Source of the DNA: Ziziphus jujuba
Lineage: Eukaryota; Streptophyta; Magnoliopsida; Rosales; Rhamnaceae
DNA length: 64,000 bases
Reading direction: 5' to 3'
NCBI RefSeq assembly: GCF_031755915.1
Contig: NC_083379.1
Coordinates: forward strand, 21,710,001 to 21,774,000
Within the stretch, counting starts at the first letter, position 1. Each line of letters starts with the position of its first letter. Below, one piece after another: positions 48,906-60,390 of the stretch. Position numbers and translations under genes: made by a program. A model generated the notes under the pieces. That model made no database searches and had not been told where the DNA came from. It saw nothing but the letters and a program-made list of their open reading frames with translations.

Positions 48906-50436
48906 ATGGATAATCTGCTTCAATGGAGGCTATTCCCTCTGCTGACACTGCTTGCTTCTCTTGTCGTCTTCTTCTATGTCCAAAATCGTTCTAAGGTTTA
49001 CCATGTTTTTATTTTTGTGTAAACTGTATGATTCATTTTCATAGTTTGCTTAGACTTCGCTTTTTGATCACTCTGTACCTCTTTTTCTTTGTTTGTTTGG
49101 TGGGAAAGAATATTAATACGGATGATTCCTCTTATGGCTGTCAACATAATGAAAAACTCAACAGTCTCACAATTTTATTTTACTGTTTCATCTATGGTTT
49201 TTTCTGCAACCGAACAGAAAATATGACACAGTAATTTTTGGTACAGAAAAATATTCTGTGTTTATTGTTCTTTATTTGGTTGCTGAATTTCTTTTCTGGT
49301 GTATAATTTCACTTAATCTAATACATTATTTGTTTGTTTATTTATTTATTTTTAACACTGTTTGTACTTCATTTGCAACAAGAGGCTTTGAGGTATTTAA
49401 CCTTGTCCCTTTTTATTTTTTCCACAAGTGTCACCTAGGCACAACAGTAATGGACTACTTGTATCTTGTATGTATTTATGTATATATGTATATACGTATA
49501 CATGTATGATATGCTATTCTGTATTGGACATTAGACTTGCTCAATGTTGGTCCTTGATGGTTTCATCGAAAGGATTGTACAGCAAAATTTGACAGAAATT
49601 AACTTTTCCTTTTTTTTTTTTTTTTTTTTACTACAGCTCCCTGAAAAAAGCTGCAGTCTGCTTCCTTACCAACATTACTGGATAGCAAGCAAGCGCATTG
49701 TAACACCTCAAGGGGTTATATCTGGAGCAGGCATGTTTGATTTTCATTTTTATTTATAAATCCTAATGAAAAAACCCAAAAAAAAAAAAAAAAAAAGAAA
49801 AAAAAAAGAAAAAGAAAACAAACAAACAAACAAACACTTAATACATGCTCATTCGGTCTCATTAGTCATGTTTTCTTATTTCATTTTTCTTAGTATATTC
49901 TTACGCATCACCTGATTAAGTTTGTTCTTCGTACATGAAATACAGTTGAAATACAGGCCGGGAAGATCGTCTCCATTGTTAAAGAAGACCAAAAGCGTCC
50001 AAGTTCCAAGTTGGGGCATGTAATTGATTATGGAGAGGCTGTTGTCATGCCTGGCTTGATTGATGTGTAAGATCATTAAAAAAACAAAAAAAAAGAACAC
50101 CTTTCTTTTCTGACTTATTTCTTTATTGTTTCATGAATAAATGGGGATTTTAATTTATTTATATTAAAATATAAAGAGTTAAGACGAAGTACCGGAAATT
50201 CAGAGGAGAATTGATGTAAACCACATTGATGTGCTACAGTGCTTCTCTTATTTGAAGCTTGCATTTTGCAGAGTTTTCTTAGCACTTTGAAAAACTTAAT
50301 TGCACATCCGTAAAGACTTAATTATCTGTTGCTGTTCTGCAGTTTTTGTAACTCTATGATACTTTTTCAGGACAACTCTGCTTCTATATAAGTTTATTCT
50401 AAATCTGAAGCCTAATTCCATGAAGTGTGTTAACAT

Positions 50437-50469
<33 letters not shown>

Positions 50470-53400
50470 CATATTTGTTAGATAAGAAGAAGCTTTGTTA
50501 ATTTTTTTATTATTTTTTATTCCCCCATCTATAAGATTTACTAGCTGGAGTTATCGGATTACTCTTGTGGTTTGGAAACCCATTGATCATTTTTGTTTAA
50601 ATTTAAGCTGTCATTAGATCTAAATGATAGGTGGGGTCGATTTGATTGGCTTTGAATATACTATTATTAGGAATGTACAACTGAAAAAGTGATTCAAGAA
50701 CCCAAAAAAAAAAAAATTCTAGTTCATCAAGGTGCCAGACAGTGGAACAGTTCTAGTTAATATTAGTAGGCAAAATGAATTTAAATGAAAAGACATGACT
50801 TATGCTATTATAAAATGGCATATTTCAAAATTTAAATGCTCCTAATTACATTAATGGCAGGCATGTACACCTTGATGATCCTGGAAGAACAGAGTGGGAA
50901 GGATTTCCTTCAGGAACTAAAGCAGCTGCTGCTGGTATGCCAATCTGGTTTCAAAATTGCTTCATCAATGTACTACTGTGTTCTTAAAGCTGATTTCTCA
51001 AAGCCTTCTCATACTTCCATGCACATTTCACTTTTTAGACCTTTAGAAAATATAAATAAATCGCTTTCTGTCTTACATCAGTTTCTTTCCTTTTAAATCT
51101 AATATCCCATAAATTTGCTTCATTTTTCCTCATTCTCTCCCTTCTACACTGTCAGATTACTCTCTTGCAGTACAATTACTCTTTACAGACCTACATGCTA
51201 TTTATAATGACTTTTGTTTCTGCAGGTGGAATAACAACATTGGTTGATATGCCTTTGAACAATTTTCCCTCAACTGTGTCTAGGGAAACTTTTGAACTCA
51301 AGGTGCTTGGGGCCAAGCAATAAGAGGACCTTTTTACTGTTATGATTTTGTATAGCACTAAGTCACTTTTTAGCTTGGTTACTTTCAAATGGACTTGCAG
51401 TTTATTTACTTATTTATTGTTATCATTTGAATAACCAATTATTCTCACAAATTTTTGTGCTTCTGCTTGTCAGATTCAGTCTGCAAAAGAGAGGATTTAT
51501 GTAGACGTTGGTATGGTCCTGAACCTATATTTTTGACTTAATAACGTTTTGAGAGATGCTGTCATTGTAAATACAGTATGAACAGGTTTCTGGGGTGGTC
51601 TTGTTCCTGAAAATGCATTTAACAAATCTGCTCTAGAGGATCTCCTAAATGCTGGTGTCCTTGGTTTAAAGGTAACTATTTAATGTGTTAAGTTATTGAT
51701 AATATTTAACTTGGCTTAATAGAAATCAAATCCATTCTCTGGATATAGTACTTCTTTAGGTTCTACAAACTTAAATTTATAAACATATTTTATTGTTTGG
51801 TGGGCTATCGGTTAATGTAATATTCCTGAACATTATTTCACCATGTTACAAGTTAGCACAATTTCACCATGTTACAGGTTAGAATAATTACTACTATAAT
51901 ATGAAATATACAGAGTGAATATTAAACAATAATATCATGATTGGCTGTGCATATTGTCGTATTTGTGATTTCATCCTCTTTTAATTAATGTTGCTGTTTC
52001 TGTTTTGTAGTCTTTTATGTGTCCCTCTGGCATCAGTGATTTTCCTATGACAAACACCAGTCATATTAAGGTTTGTCTCGTGTTAAATTCCAAATTTCAT
52101 ATCTAAAATCTGATCTAGCTTGCAATATAGGTTATACAATTTATAGAGATAATTTATCATGATTATTGGATTTCCTACAATTCTGCATTTGCTAATTTTT
52201 CTAGTCCTTTTTTAAATTTTTGGTCATGATTCCTCAACATTTGCATGTACTGGTTTGTTGCAATGCTTGTCTCCATTTGTTCATCACAAAAACTACTTGT
52301 TAATTGCTTATAATTTAAATTCTTGTATAGACTTCAATGTACTGGTATTCTGAGAATATTTGCATATGGTTTTCAATTATGTTTTTCCTTAGGAGGGACT
52401 GTCTCTATTGGCAAAATATAGAAGACCTTTACTTGTACATGCAGAGATTGAACAAGATCCTATCAGCAACTTGGGACTTGAAGATGGCGATGATGATGCT
52501 CGCTCCTATTCGACTTATCTCAAGACTCGGCCACCTTCATGGTATATAAAATTTTCTTTGGTAAATTCTTCATCAAAATCTCTACATGAAATTCCATTTG
52601 ACCATTGCGGCAAGTTTAATTTCAATTTAGGGAGGAGGCAGCTATTAGGGAGCTCTTGACAGTGACAAAGGATACAAGGATTGGTGGCTCAGCAGCAGGA
52701 GCTCATCTTCACATTGTTCACTTGTCTGATTCAAGTTCTTCCTTAAATCTTATTAAGGTACTGTTTCGTATAAAACATTTTCTATATTCAAAACTTGAGT
52801 GCCTATGAATTGAAACTAGTACTGCAATTGTACTGTATTTACAGGAAGCAAAAAATGGAGGTGATAGTGTAACTGTTGAGACTTGCCCCCACTATTTAGC
52901 TTTCTCAGCTGAAGAGATTCAGGATGGAGATACTCGTTTCAAATGTTCTCCGCCCATCCGTGATGCAGCCAACAAAGAGAAGTTGTGGGATGCTCTGTTG
53001 GTATGTCACAAAGTTCAAATAGGTTCATGACCTTCTATCATTCATTTGATTCTACTTATTGGTTTCAACTTTTGTTTCAGGAAGGACATATTGATATGTT
53101 AAGTTCTGATCATTCCCCAACCTTGCCGGAGCTTAAGCTCCTCGATGATGGTGACTTTTTGAGGGCTTGGGGTGGAATATCATCTTTGCAGGCTTGTGTC
53201 TTTTTTTTCACTCTCTTTCCTTCTTTATCTTAACTAGTAGTACTTGAATTTTTTATTTTTTATATAATAATTATATGTTGTAGGGATTTTGAGAAGTGGC
53301 ATGAACAATTTTGGATGAATATGTGCAGTTTATTCTTCCAGTAACGTGGTCATATGGGAAGAAATACGGAGTAACTCTGGAACAGTTAGCTTCATGGTGG

Positions 53401-53853
53401 GGTGAGAGACCTGCCAAGCTTGCTGGACAAGAATCAAAGGTAAAATTATTTTCTTTCTTTTTGTATTCTCCTTAGTTTTTAAAATGCATTTCCTGCATTT
53501 TTTTTTTTTTCTTTTGAATTTTGCAGGGGAGCATTGCAGTTGGAAACCTTGCAGATGTGGTTGTCTGGGAACCTGAAGTGGAGTTTGACCTCGATAATGA
53601 CTACCCTGTATACCTTAAGCATCCGGTACTTCTCTCTTCCTATTTTTTATTATTATTTTTTTTGTCATGTGAATTTTTTTGAGCCATTAAATGTTCTTAT
53701 TTTTTTGTGGTTTATATAAAATAGGGTATCTCAGCCTACATGGGAAGAAAGCTGTATGGAAAAGTTTCAGCAACATTTGTGAGAGGAAACCTTGTGTACG
53801 AAGAGGGGAAACATGCTTCTGCTGCCTGCGGTGTTCCAATCCTCGCAAAATAA
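48906..53853 (+). CDS. ALN: Allantoinase
   Basis: Allantoinase hydrolyses allantoin to allantoate in purine/ureide breakdown, in the ER. Fifteen exons keep one frame and give 506 aa, the plant length: 48906-48995, 49637-49730, 49946-50066, 50861-50934, 51226-51302, 51474-51510, 51586-51671, 52011-52070, 52393-52541, 52631-52757, 52845-53000, 53081-53191, 53329-53439, 53527-53625, 53725-53853. An N-terminal hydrophobic anchor lies at about 8-24. The metal-centre residues of cyclic amidohydrolases are in place: HVHLDDPG (H103, H105), the carboxylated lysine K193 in LGLKSFMCPSG, H229 in LLVHAE, the HIVHLSD block (290-296) and D367 in SSDHSP. Intron 2 is GC-AG, and intron 12 starts CAG|GCTTGT or uses a weak GT six bases later. 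An AATAAA overlaps the stop codon. It appears intact. Confidence 0.95.
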
Positions 53854-54324
53854 AGGAGTATAGAAATAGAATTAGGAAAATAAATCAGTTTTTCCTACTT
53901 GCCTGTGAAGGTTTCACATCCATATAGACCATGTCTGTACAGTACCACACAAGAATAAAAGAATAGCTGATGTTTACTTACAAAAATGCATATACAGCAA
54001 CCATAACTCTTTTAGCAATTTTAATCTTTATGGACAGTCCAATTGCAGAAGTTTTGGTTCGCAGATTGGAGGGGTCGAGTTTATTATACAAGTTTAAATT
54101 GCTGCCGTATGTAGGAAGGAAAAAAAAAAAAATGAATATATATATATATATATATATATATGTAAGAAAGAAATAAAAATCCAACCATTTGTGATATGTC
54201 AAGTATGATTAAGCGAACTAGGTTTCCATGTGTATCTCTTCTAGCATGAGTAATCAAATTATTAAGAATCAAGGAAACAAGCATGAGAGAGTTGCTATAG
54301 AGGTTGACAAATGGTTGAACGAAT
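53854..54324. other. 3' flank of allantoinase
   Basis: This holds the likely 3' UTR with an AATAAAAGAATA at about 53953, a poly-A run and an (AT)n tract at 54138-54162. No gene is seen. Confidence 0.45.
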
Positions 54325-54460
54325 ATTTTAATAGTATTACAGACCGCAGTCGTTTTGGATCCGACTGTCAAGGGTAAGGTTATCATTGCCCTTTGGTTTG
54401 TGTGTCCGAGCAGCCTACAATTTGGATACTCTGCTTTGCCAAGCGGTACTTTGTTTGAAT
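54325..54460 (-). repeat. Inverted copy of the allantoinase promoter segment
   Basis: Read on the minus strand, this stretch contains CCGCTTGG, then AACCAAAGGGCAATGATA, then ACCCTTGACAGT, then GGATCCAAAACGACTGCGG and TCTGTAATACTAT, in the same order and spacing as 48660-48755 upstream of ALN. A few substitutions and small indels separate the two. The match stops before the 5' UTR, so only the promoter core is copied. Its orientation points back toward the 3' end of ALN. Confidence 0.8.
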
Positions 54461-54670
54461 TTACCATTGTTCCTAGTTAATCTGTCACAGATTTAGAAAA
54501 ATATAAAATATATTTTTTAAAAGTAAAAACATAAATATCACACGAATACAATGTCTCTTTTTTCCCCAAAAAAAAAAAAAAAAAAAAAAAAAGAAAGAGT
54601 ATAATATATATCTCTCCTTAATTTTTTATTAATAATTTTAGGTTTTATAATTTTTGAATTTTCATATTAT

Positions 54671-54702
<32 letters not shown>

Positions 54703-54989
54703 TTCCGTAGAACGTACTTTTGGATAACATAAATTAGATCACAAAACTGTAATCCTTACCAGGTTTTTTGTATTTTGTTTTTTGTTTTTTGCTAGGTCCT
54801 ATTAACTTAAGTTGGTTTAGTGTTTTATAAACACGTTTGTTTGGTAATTTCTTAACTTAGGTATGAGCTTTGCTCGGTGACAAACGGACTGAACTGTATG
54901 TATGAGAATCTTGGTTGTCCAGCTTTTGGAATTTGATTGATAGTGATTTTCATGCTTTTCCGCACAGGTGTACAGTTGGCAATGAGAAC

Positions 54990-55302
54990 TGTTGAAAAAA
55001 ATATAAAATATGCTGGCAAATACACCGAACAATGAAGAACCTAAATATGTTAAAACATTCATACATCATTTTCCATTTCATAATTTTTTTCATATATTAA
55101 TCCATACATCAAAATGAGATCAACAAAGCTATTTATATTAGGAACATAATTTGAAATTAACTCTAATACTATGAATGTGGACTAGAACATTAATTACATC
55201 AAAAACTCCTAAAAGACTTAATACATGCATACATAATACTTATCAACTTCTTAATTAATTAAGTCTCATTTTCAAGATACATGGAATAATTCTCAATTAA
55301 CA
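54990..55302 (-). repeat. 3' LTR of copia copy 3
   Basis: 313 bp, starting TGTTGAAAAAAATATAAAAT on plus and ending CTCAATTAACA. It lacks a short internal block present in the other LTR (near AATTTTCTGATAAAGC). Confidence 0.92.
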
Positions 55303-55313
55303 TTCTTCTCCTT
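55303..55313 (-). promoter_or_regulatory. Polypurine tract of copia copy 3
   Basis: On minus the sequence reads AAGGAGAAGAA directly before the 3' LTR, the primer for plus-strand DNA synthesis. Confidence 0.75.
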
Positions 55314-58069
55314 AGGAATTGATCCATGTACTCCCAACATGTTTCGTATATGCTCAAACCTTGCCTTTGAAGACTTTTAGTCAAAATATTTGCTACTTGA
55401 GCTTCAAAAGGACAATAATTCAACTTGATTTCTTTATTAGCCACCATCTGCCTTATCACATGAAACTTGACTCAAATATGCTTGGCAGTGCCATGAAGAA
55501 TTGAAGCTTCTACAAGAGAAATGGCAAATTTGTTGTCCACATTGATAACCATAGGTGAACTTACATTCATGCCCAAATCTGAAGTATTTTTTGAATCCAA
55601 ATAGCTTGATTTGTTGCATTGACAGCTGCAATATATATTGCTTCAGCAGAGGAGAGCAACAACTTCTTGTTTCATTGAGCACCATGAAAATACACAACTT
55701 CCAAGAGTGAATACATAAGCTAAACTACTTTTGCTATCATCTTCATTTCAAGCCCAATCGGAGTCCGAAAACCCCATTAATTCACCTAAGCCTTTTGATA
55801 ATTCACCTGAACCTTTTGAACTAAACATAACCCATAATTGGCAATTCCTTTCACATATCTCAAAATTCTTTTAGAGCATCTAAGATGTTTCTCACATGGT
55901 TCATGCATAAATCTTAATAAATAGCTTATGGAAAACATAATATCAGGTCCGGTGTGTGTTTGGAAAAAAAGACCTCCAATGATGCTCCTAAACATGATAG
56001 TATCTACTTTTTCAGCTGCATCATCTTCTGATAACTTCTCATTGCAAGCCATTGGCATAGGAACTAGTTTGTAGTCTTCCATCTTCCATTTCTTCAGTAA
56101 ATCTTTGGCATACTTGGATTGAGTCATAGAAATACCTATATCTTTTTGCATGATTTCCATTCCGAGAAACTAGTTCATAATGTTAAGATCTGACATTTCA
56201 AATTATTTCTACATTTTAATTTTGAAAATTTCATCCTTATCATTGCTTGTTACTAGCAAATCATCAATATACATAGAGACAACAAGAGTTGAACCTATGT
56301 TGACACATAATATTGCCTCATTTAGACTCCTTTGAGAACCACATTACTTAAATAAGCATTAATGTTCCCATACCAAGCTCTTAGAGCCTGTTTCAGCCCA
56401 TACAAAGCCTTATTAATCTTTAAAACTTTATCACCTTCAGTCTTAGTTGGAAAACCTTGAGGAATGTCCACATAAATATCCTCTTTCAAGCCACCATAAA
56501 GAAATGTTGATTTAACATCTAAATGATAGATTTTTCAGCCAAAGCCGCTAGAAACCAGACTGTGTCTTGTCATGCTATAGGAGCAAATATTTCTCCATAA
56601 TCCAAACCTGCCTTTTGAGCATATCCCTTTATGATTAATCTTGCTTTCAGTTTGTTGACTGAACCATCCGAATTTCTCTACATTTTGTAAATCCATTTTA
56701 GACCAATTGGCTTTCTTCCATTAGGTCTACTCACAAGAGTCCAAGTTTGGTTCTTGTTAATCATGAACGACTCCTCCTCCATAGCTTGAACCATCTAGCA
56801 TTTTTTGATGCTAATTCATATAAATTTGGTTCAGAGATAGCCAGATTACAACTCTCATAGACTTTTGGCTCTTAGCTTCAATGGTTCATCTTGATCTTCA
56901 TCATTAAATTCATCTTTGTCATCTTTATCTTGGTTGTTTTACTACTAAGTCTGTAACTCCTTATTAGGTTTAAAAATAATATTTTTTTTGTTGCTTCAAT
57001 TTTTTCTTAACCAATTTGCAATTTGATCCTTTATCAATTATTACATCTCTATTGACAAGGACCTTTCCTTCTTAAATATCATAGGCTTTGTATCCTTTGG
57101 TTATAGGAACATAACCTAGAAAAATTCTAAGTCGAGACTTTTGATCTAGTTTGGATCTTTTAGGCGTTGGCACATGAACATAACATCCAGCACCAAAGAT
57201 TCTCACATGCTTTATTGAAGGTTTATGACCTGTCCATTATTCAATGGGTGTGACTCCCTTCAAGGCTGAAGTAGGAAAACTATTCATGAGATATACTACC
57301 ATGCAGGCAGGTTTGGCCCAGATTTTATTGGGAAGCTTCTTCTCAGTTAGCATACATCTTATCATCTCCATGACAACTCTATTCTTCCTCTCCACAACAC
57401 CATTTTGTTATGTTATGTACGGAATTGTGAGTTGATAAGAAATACCATAATTGTTGTAGAAATCTTTGAATTCTATGGAGTTGAACTCAAGACCATTGTC
57501 AATTCTGAGAGCCTTGATCTTACTGCCTATTTGAGCTTCAACCATCCTCTTGAACTTCTTAAAAATATCAAAAGCTTGCGACTTACTTTTGATGAAATAA
57601 ATCCAGGTCATCCGGGTATAATCATCCACAAACAAAACAAATTATTTGTTCTTGTTCAAGGATTGCTCCTTCATAGGACCACAAAGGTTACTATGAATGA
57701 GTTCAAGCTTACTCTTTGCTCTCCATGTTGCTTCAGCAGGAAATGGTAGTTTGTGTTGCTTCCCCATTTGGAAAACTCTACATACTTCATTTGAGATCAT
57801 CACCTCTTGCATATTTCTTGTATGCCTTCCTTACATAGCTTAGATAGGGCATTATAGTGAAAATGACCAAATCTACAATGCCATATCTTAGATTTATTAA
57901 GAGTTACATTACATGCATCTTCCTTTTGAATATTAAGATTGAACATGAAATACTTGTTAACCTAGGTAGTTTTATAATTAAGAAAGCTCTTTTGTCATAG
58001 ATATAATATGAATTTCTTTTAAAAAACTAGAATAGCCATTTAATAGAACTTGAGGGACATTTAGGAGAT

Positions 58070-58102
<33 letters not shown>

Positions 58103-59263
58103 GGGGGGGACATAAAGAACTTGATTAATATGTCTTGGTCCAGCCTTGGTTTGAACCAAAATAGTTCCCCTTCCAGCAACCTCTACAACTTATCCATTTC
58201 TAATTCTAACCTTGAACTTGATAGACTTGTTTAAACTTTGAAATAGACTCTCTTCCTTAGCCACGTGACTTGTGCATCCGCTACCAATCAACCATGTAGT
58301 AAATCAGATTCGAGTAATTGAGAAGCAAGAAATACATTTTCTTCGAGCTCTTCTTCTTCTGCTTCTGTGACATTTGCTTGTTGAGTTGTCCCTGCTTTGC
58401 CTTGTGCTTTTTTTAGTTTGCAATTTCTTTCAAAATGACCCATTTTTTGTAGAACCTACATTAAATGGGAGGCTTGCCTTTATATCTGCAATCTTCCTAC
58501 TTGTGGTTTGTTCTAGTACAATGTTTACATGGTGGATAACTTGTCTTTTGGTCTGAATTTGCAGAAACTGCACATCTTTCCCTTTGTTTGAACTTCCTTT
58601 TGTAGGTTTCTTGCCATCTTCTTTGCTTTGCTTACTTTTGTGTCTTGCTTGGAATGCTCCTTCAACATTATATTCTTCACCTCCTATGCCGAGCTTTTTT
58701 TCAAAGGCATAAAGCGTACTAATCAGTTATGAAATATGAAGAGTTTTAGGATAAACAGACTCTTCAATGGCTGAAATCTTTGACTCATACTTTGTTGGTA
58801 GGCTTACAAAAAAGTTTTTCAATAATATTTTCATCTAGAAGATCTTGGCCAAGAAATCTGATCTTGTTTGTCGCATCAAAGAGCCTTGAAGCATATTCTT
58901 TAATAATTTCTTCTTCCTTCATTTTCATGACATCAAGCTCCCTCTTCAAGGTTATAAAATTAATAAACTTGACTTTGTTATTACCTTCAAATTCCAACTT
59001 CAATTTGTCCTACACTTCTTTTGAAGATTTAATATTAATAATCCTCGTAAAGACTGCATTAGTGACAGTCCGGTGAATGCAGGTCAAAGCTTTTGGCTTC
59101 CTTTGGATTACCTCTTCATGTCTTTTAGAGGATCAGTGTCTTGCTCTACTAGTTCCCACAAATTGAGGGCTTCAAGATAGGCTTGCATCTTGAAAGCCCA
59201 TAAATGATAATTGCTTCCATCAAACTTTAGAGGACCAGGACCAATTTGCTCACTCAAAGACAT
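55314..59263 (-). pseudogene. Gag-pol of copia copy 3, broken
   Basis: Read leftward, gag starts at ATG 59263 (MSLSEQIGPGPLKFDGSNY). A UBN2-type gag core is open at 58785-59003, and a frameshifted zinc knuckle lies near 58400-58460. An integrase core (FVDDYTRMTWIYFIKSKS) is at 57408-57635. The late reverse-transcriptase region is at 55786-56160 (YAKDLLKKW, GPDIMFSISYLLRF). The RNase H end is at 55259-55459 (EAQVANILTKSLQ), whose last codons run on into the LTR. Stops and a disrupted middle part show that it is not autonomous. Confidence 0.88.
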
Positions 59264-59288
59264 TTTTAACAAATGCCTTAAGAATTAA

Positions 59289-59300
59289 GCTCTGATACCA
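59289..59300 (-). promoter_or_regulatory. Primer-binding site of copia copy 3 (initiator tRNA-Met)
   Basis: The minus strand reads TGGTATCAGAGC two bases inside the 5' LTR, the standard plant copia PBS complementary to the 3' end of initiator tRNA-Met. Confidence 0.92.
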
Positions 59301-59302
59301 CT

Positions 59303-59631
59303 TGTTGAAGAAAACATGAAATATGCTGGCAAATACACCAAACAATAAAGAACTTCAATCTGTTAAAACAATTTTCTGATAAAGCATTCGTACATCATTT
59401 TCCATTTCATCATTTTCTTCATACATTAATCCATACATCAAAATGAGATCAGCAAAGCTATTTATACCAGGAACATAACTTGAAATTAACTCTAATACTA
59501 TGAATGTGGACTAGAACATTAATTACATCACAAACTCCTAAAAGACTTAATACATGCATACATAATACTTATCAACTTCTTAATTAATTAAGCCTTATCT
59601 TTAAGATACATGGAATAATTCTCAATTAACA
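59303..59631 (-). repeat. 5' LTR of copia copy 3
   Basis: 329 bp. It carries TGTTGA / TTAACA termini, is bounded by the PBS on its inner side, and has AGAAC on its outer side. Confidence 0.92.
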
Positions 59632-60390
59632 AGAACCTCTTCGACCAAATCAAAAACCTCTCCTTCCTTTTCCTATGTTTAGCAGAGCAGGAATGGAGAA
59701 TATGCTTCAATGGAGGCTATTCCCTTTGCTGACACTGCTTGCTTCTTTTCTCGTTTTCTTCGGTATCCAAAACCGTTCTAAGGTTTTTATTTTTTATTTT
59801 TTTTTGTAAAATTTATGATTCATTTTCATAGTTTCCTTCAATCTTTAATTTCCATTTGAGCTCTCTGTACCTCTTTTTCTTTGATTATTTGCCAGGAAAG
59901 AAAAGTTTTAAGCCTGATAATTCAGCTTGTAGCTGTCAAGATAATAAAAAACTCAAAACAGTCTCACAATTTTATTTTACTGTTTCATCCATGGTTTTCT
60001 CTGGAACCATACAAAGAGTATGACAGAGTAATTTTTGGCATAGAAAAATTATATCATGTTTGATGTTCTTTTTTTTATTACTGAATTTCTTTTCTACTAT
60101 ATAATTTCACCTGATATCATATTGTTTAGTTATTTATTTAATTAACACAATTTATATTTTGTTAGTAACAAGATGATTTGAAGTTTTTAACCCCATCCAT
60201 TTATATTATTGCCTAAATTGTCATCTAGCCTTCATAGTAATGGAATACTTCTATGTATGCATGCATGTATGTATGTATTTATGTATGTACATATGTGTAT
60301 TTTGTTAAAGCTGAAGTATGATGTGCTATACTGCATTGGACATTATACTTGCTTAGAGTTGGTCCTTCATGGGTTTTGTTGGAATAATGT

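Larger units (their letters stand above)
54990..59631 (-). mobile_element. Ty1/copia retrotransposon, copy 3 (minus strand)
   Basis: A 4642-bp element lies in reverse orientation. It has a perfect target duplication AGAAC (54985-54989 and 59632-59636), LTRs at 54990-55302 and 59303-59631 with TGTTGA...TTAACA ends, a tRNA-Met type primer-binding site, and a polypurine tract. It is clearly a different family from copies 1 and 2. It landed in the 5' UTR of the partial allantoinase duplicate. The coding region (gag-pol, minus) has several stops but is nearly full length. Confidence 0.95.
54880..60390 (+). pseudogene. Partial 5' duplicate of allantoinase, split by a retrotransposon
   Basis: A second copy of the ALN 5' end begins around 54880, is interrupted at 54989/54990 by a copia element, and resumes at 59632. 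The resumed part carries the rest of the 5' UTR (GAACCTCTTCGACC), a full exon 1 with start codon at 59693 and donor after 59782, and intron 1 sequence until the match fades near 60390. Exon 1 is still open for all 30 codons with only a handful of replacements. There is no exon 2 onward, so it cannot encode allantoinase. The last shared block, (A/G)TTGGTCCTT(G/C)ATGG, is at about 49544 in the gene and 60358 in the copy. Confidence 0.88.

Noticed and set aside
54084..54467. 127-codon minus-strand open stretch near the inverted promoter copy
   Set aside because: It runs through an (AT)n and poly-T tract and over the copied promoter; no domain is visible.
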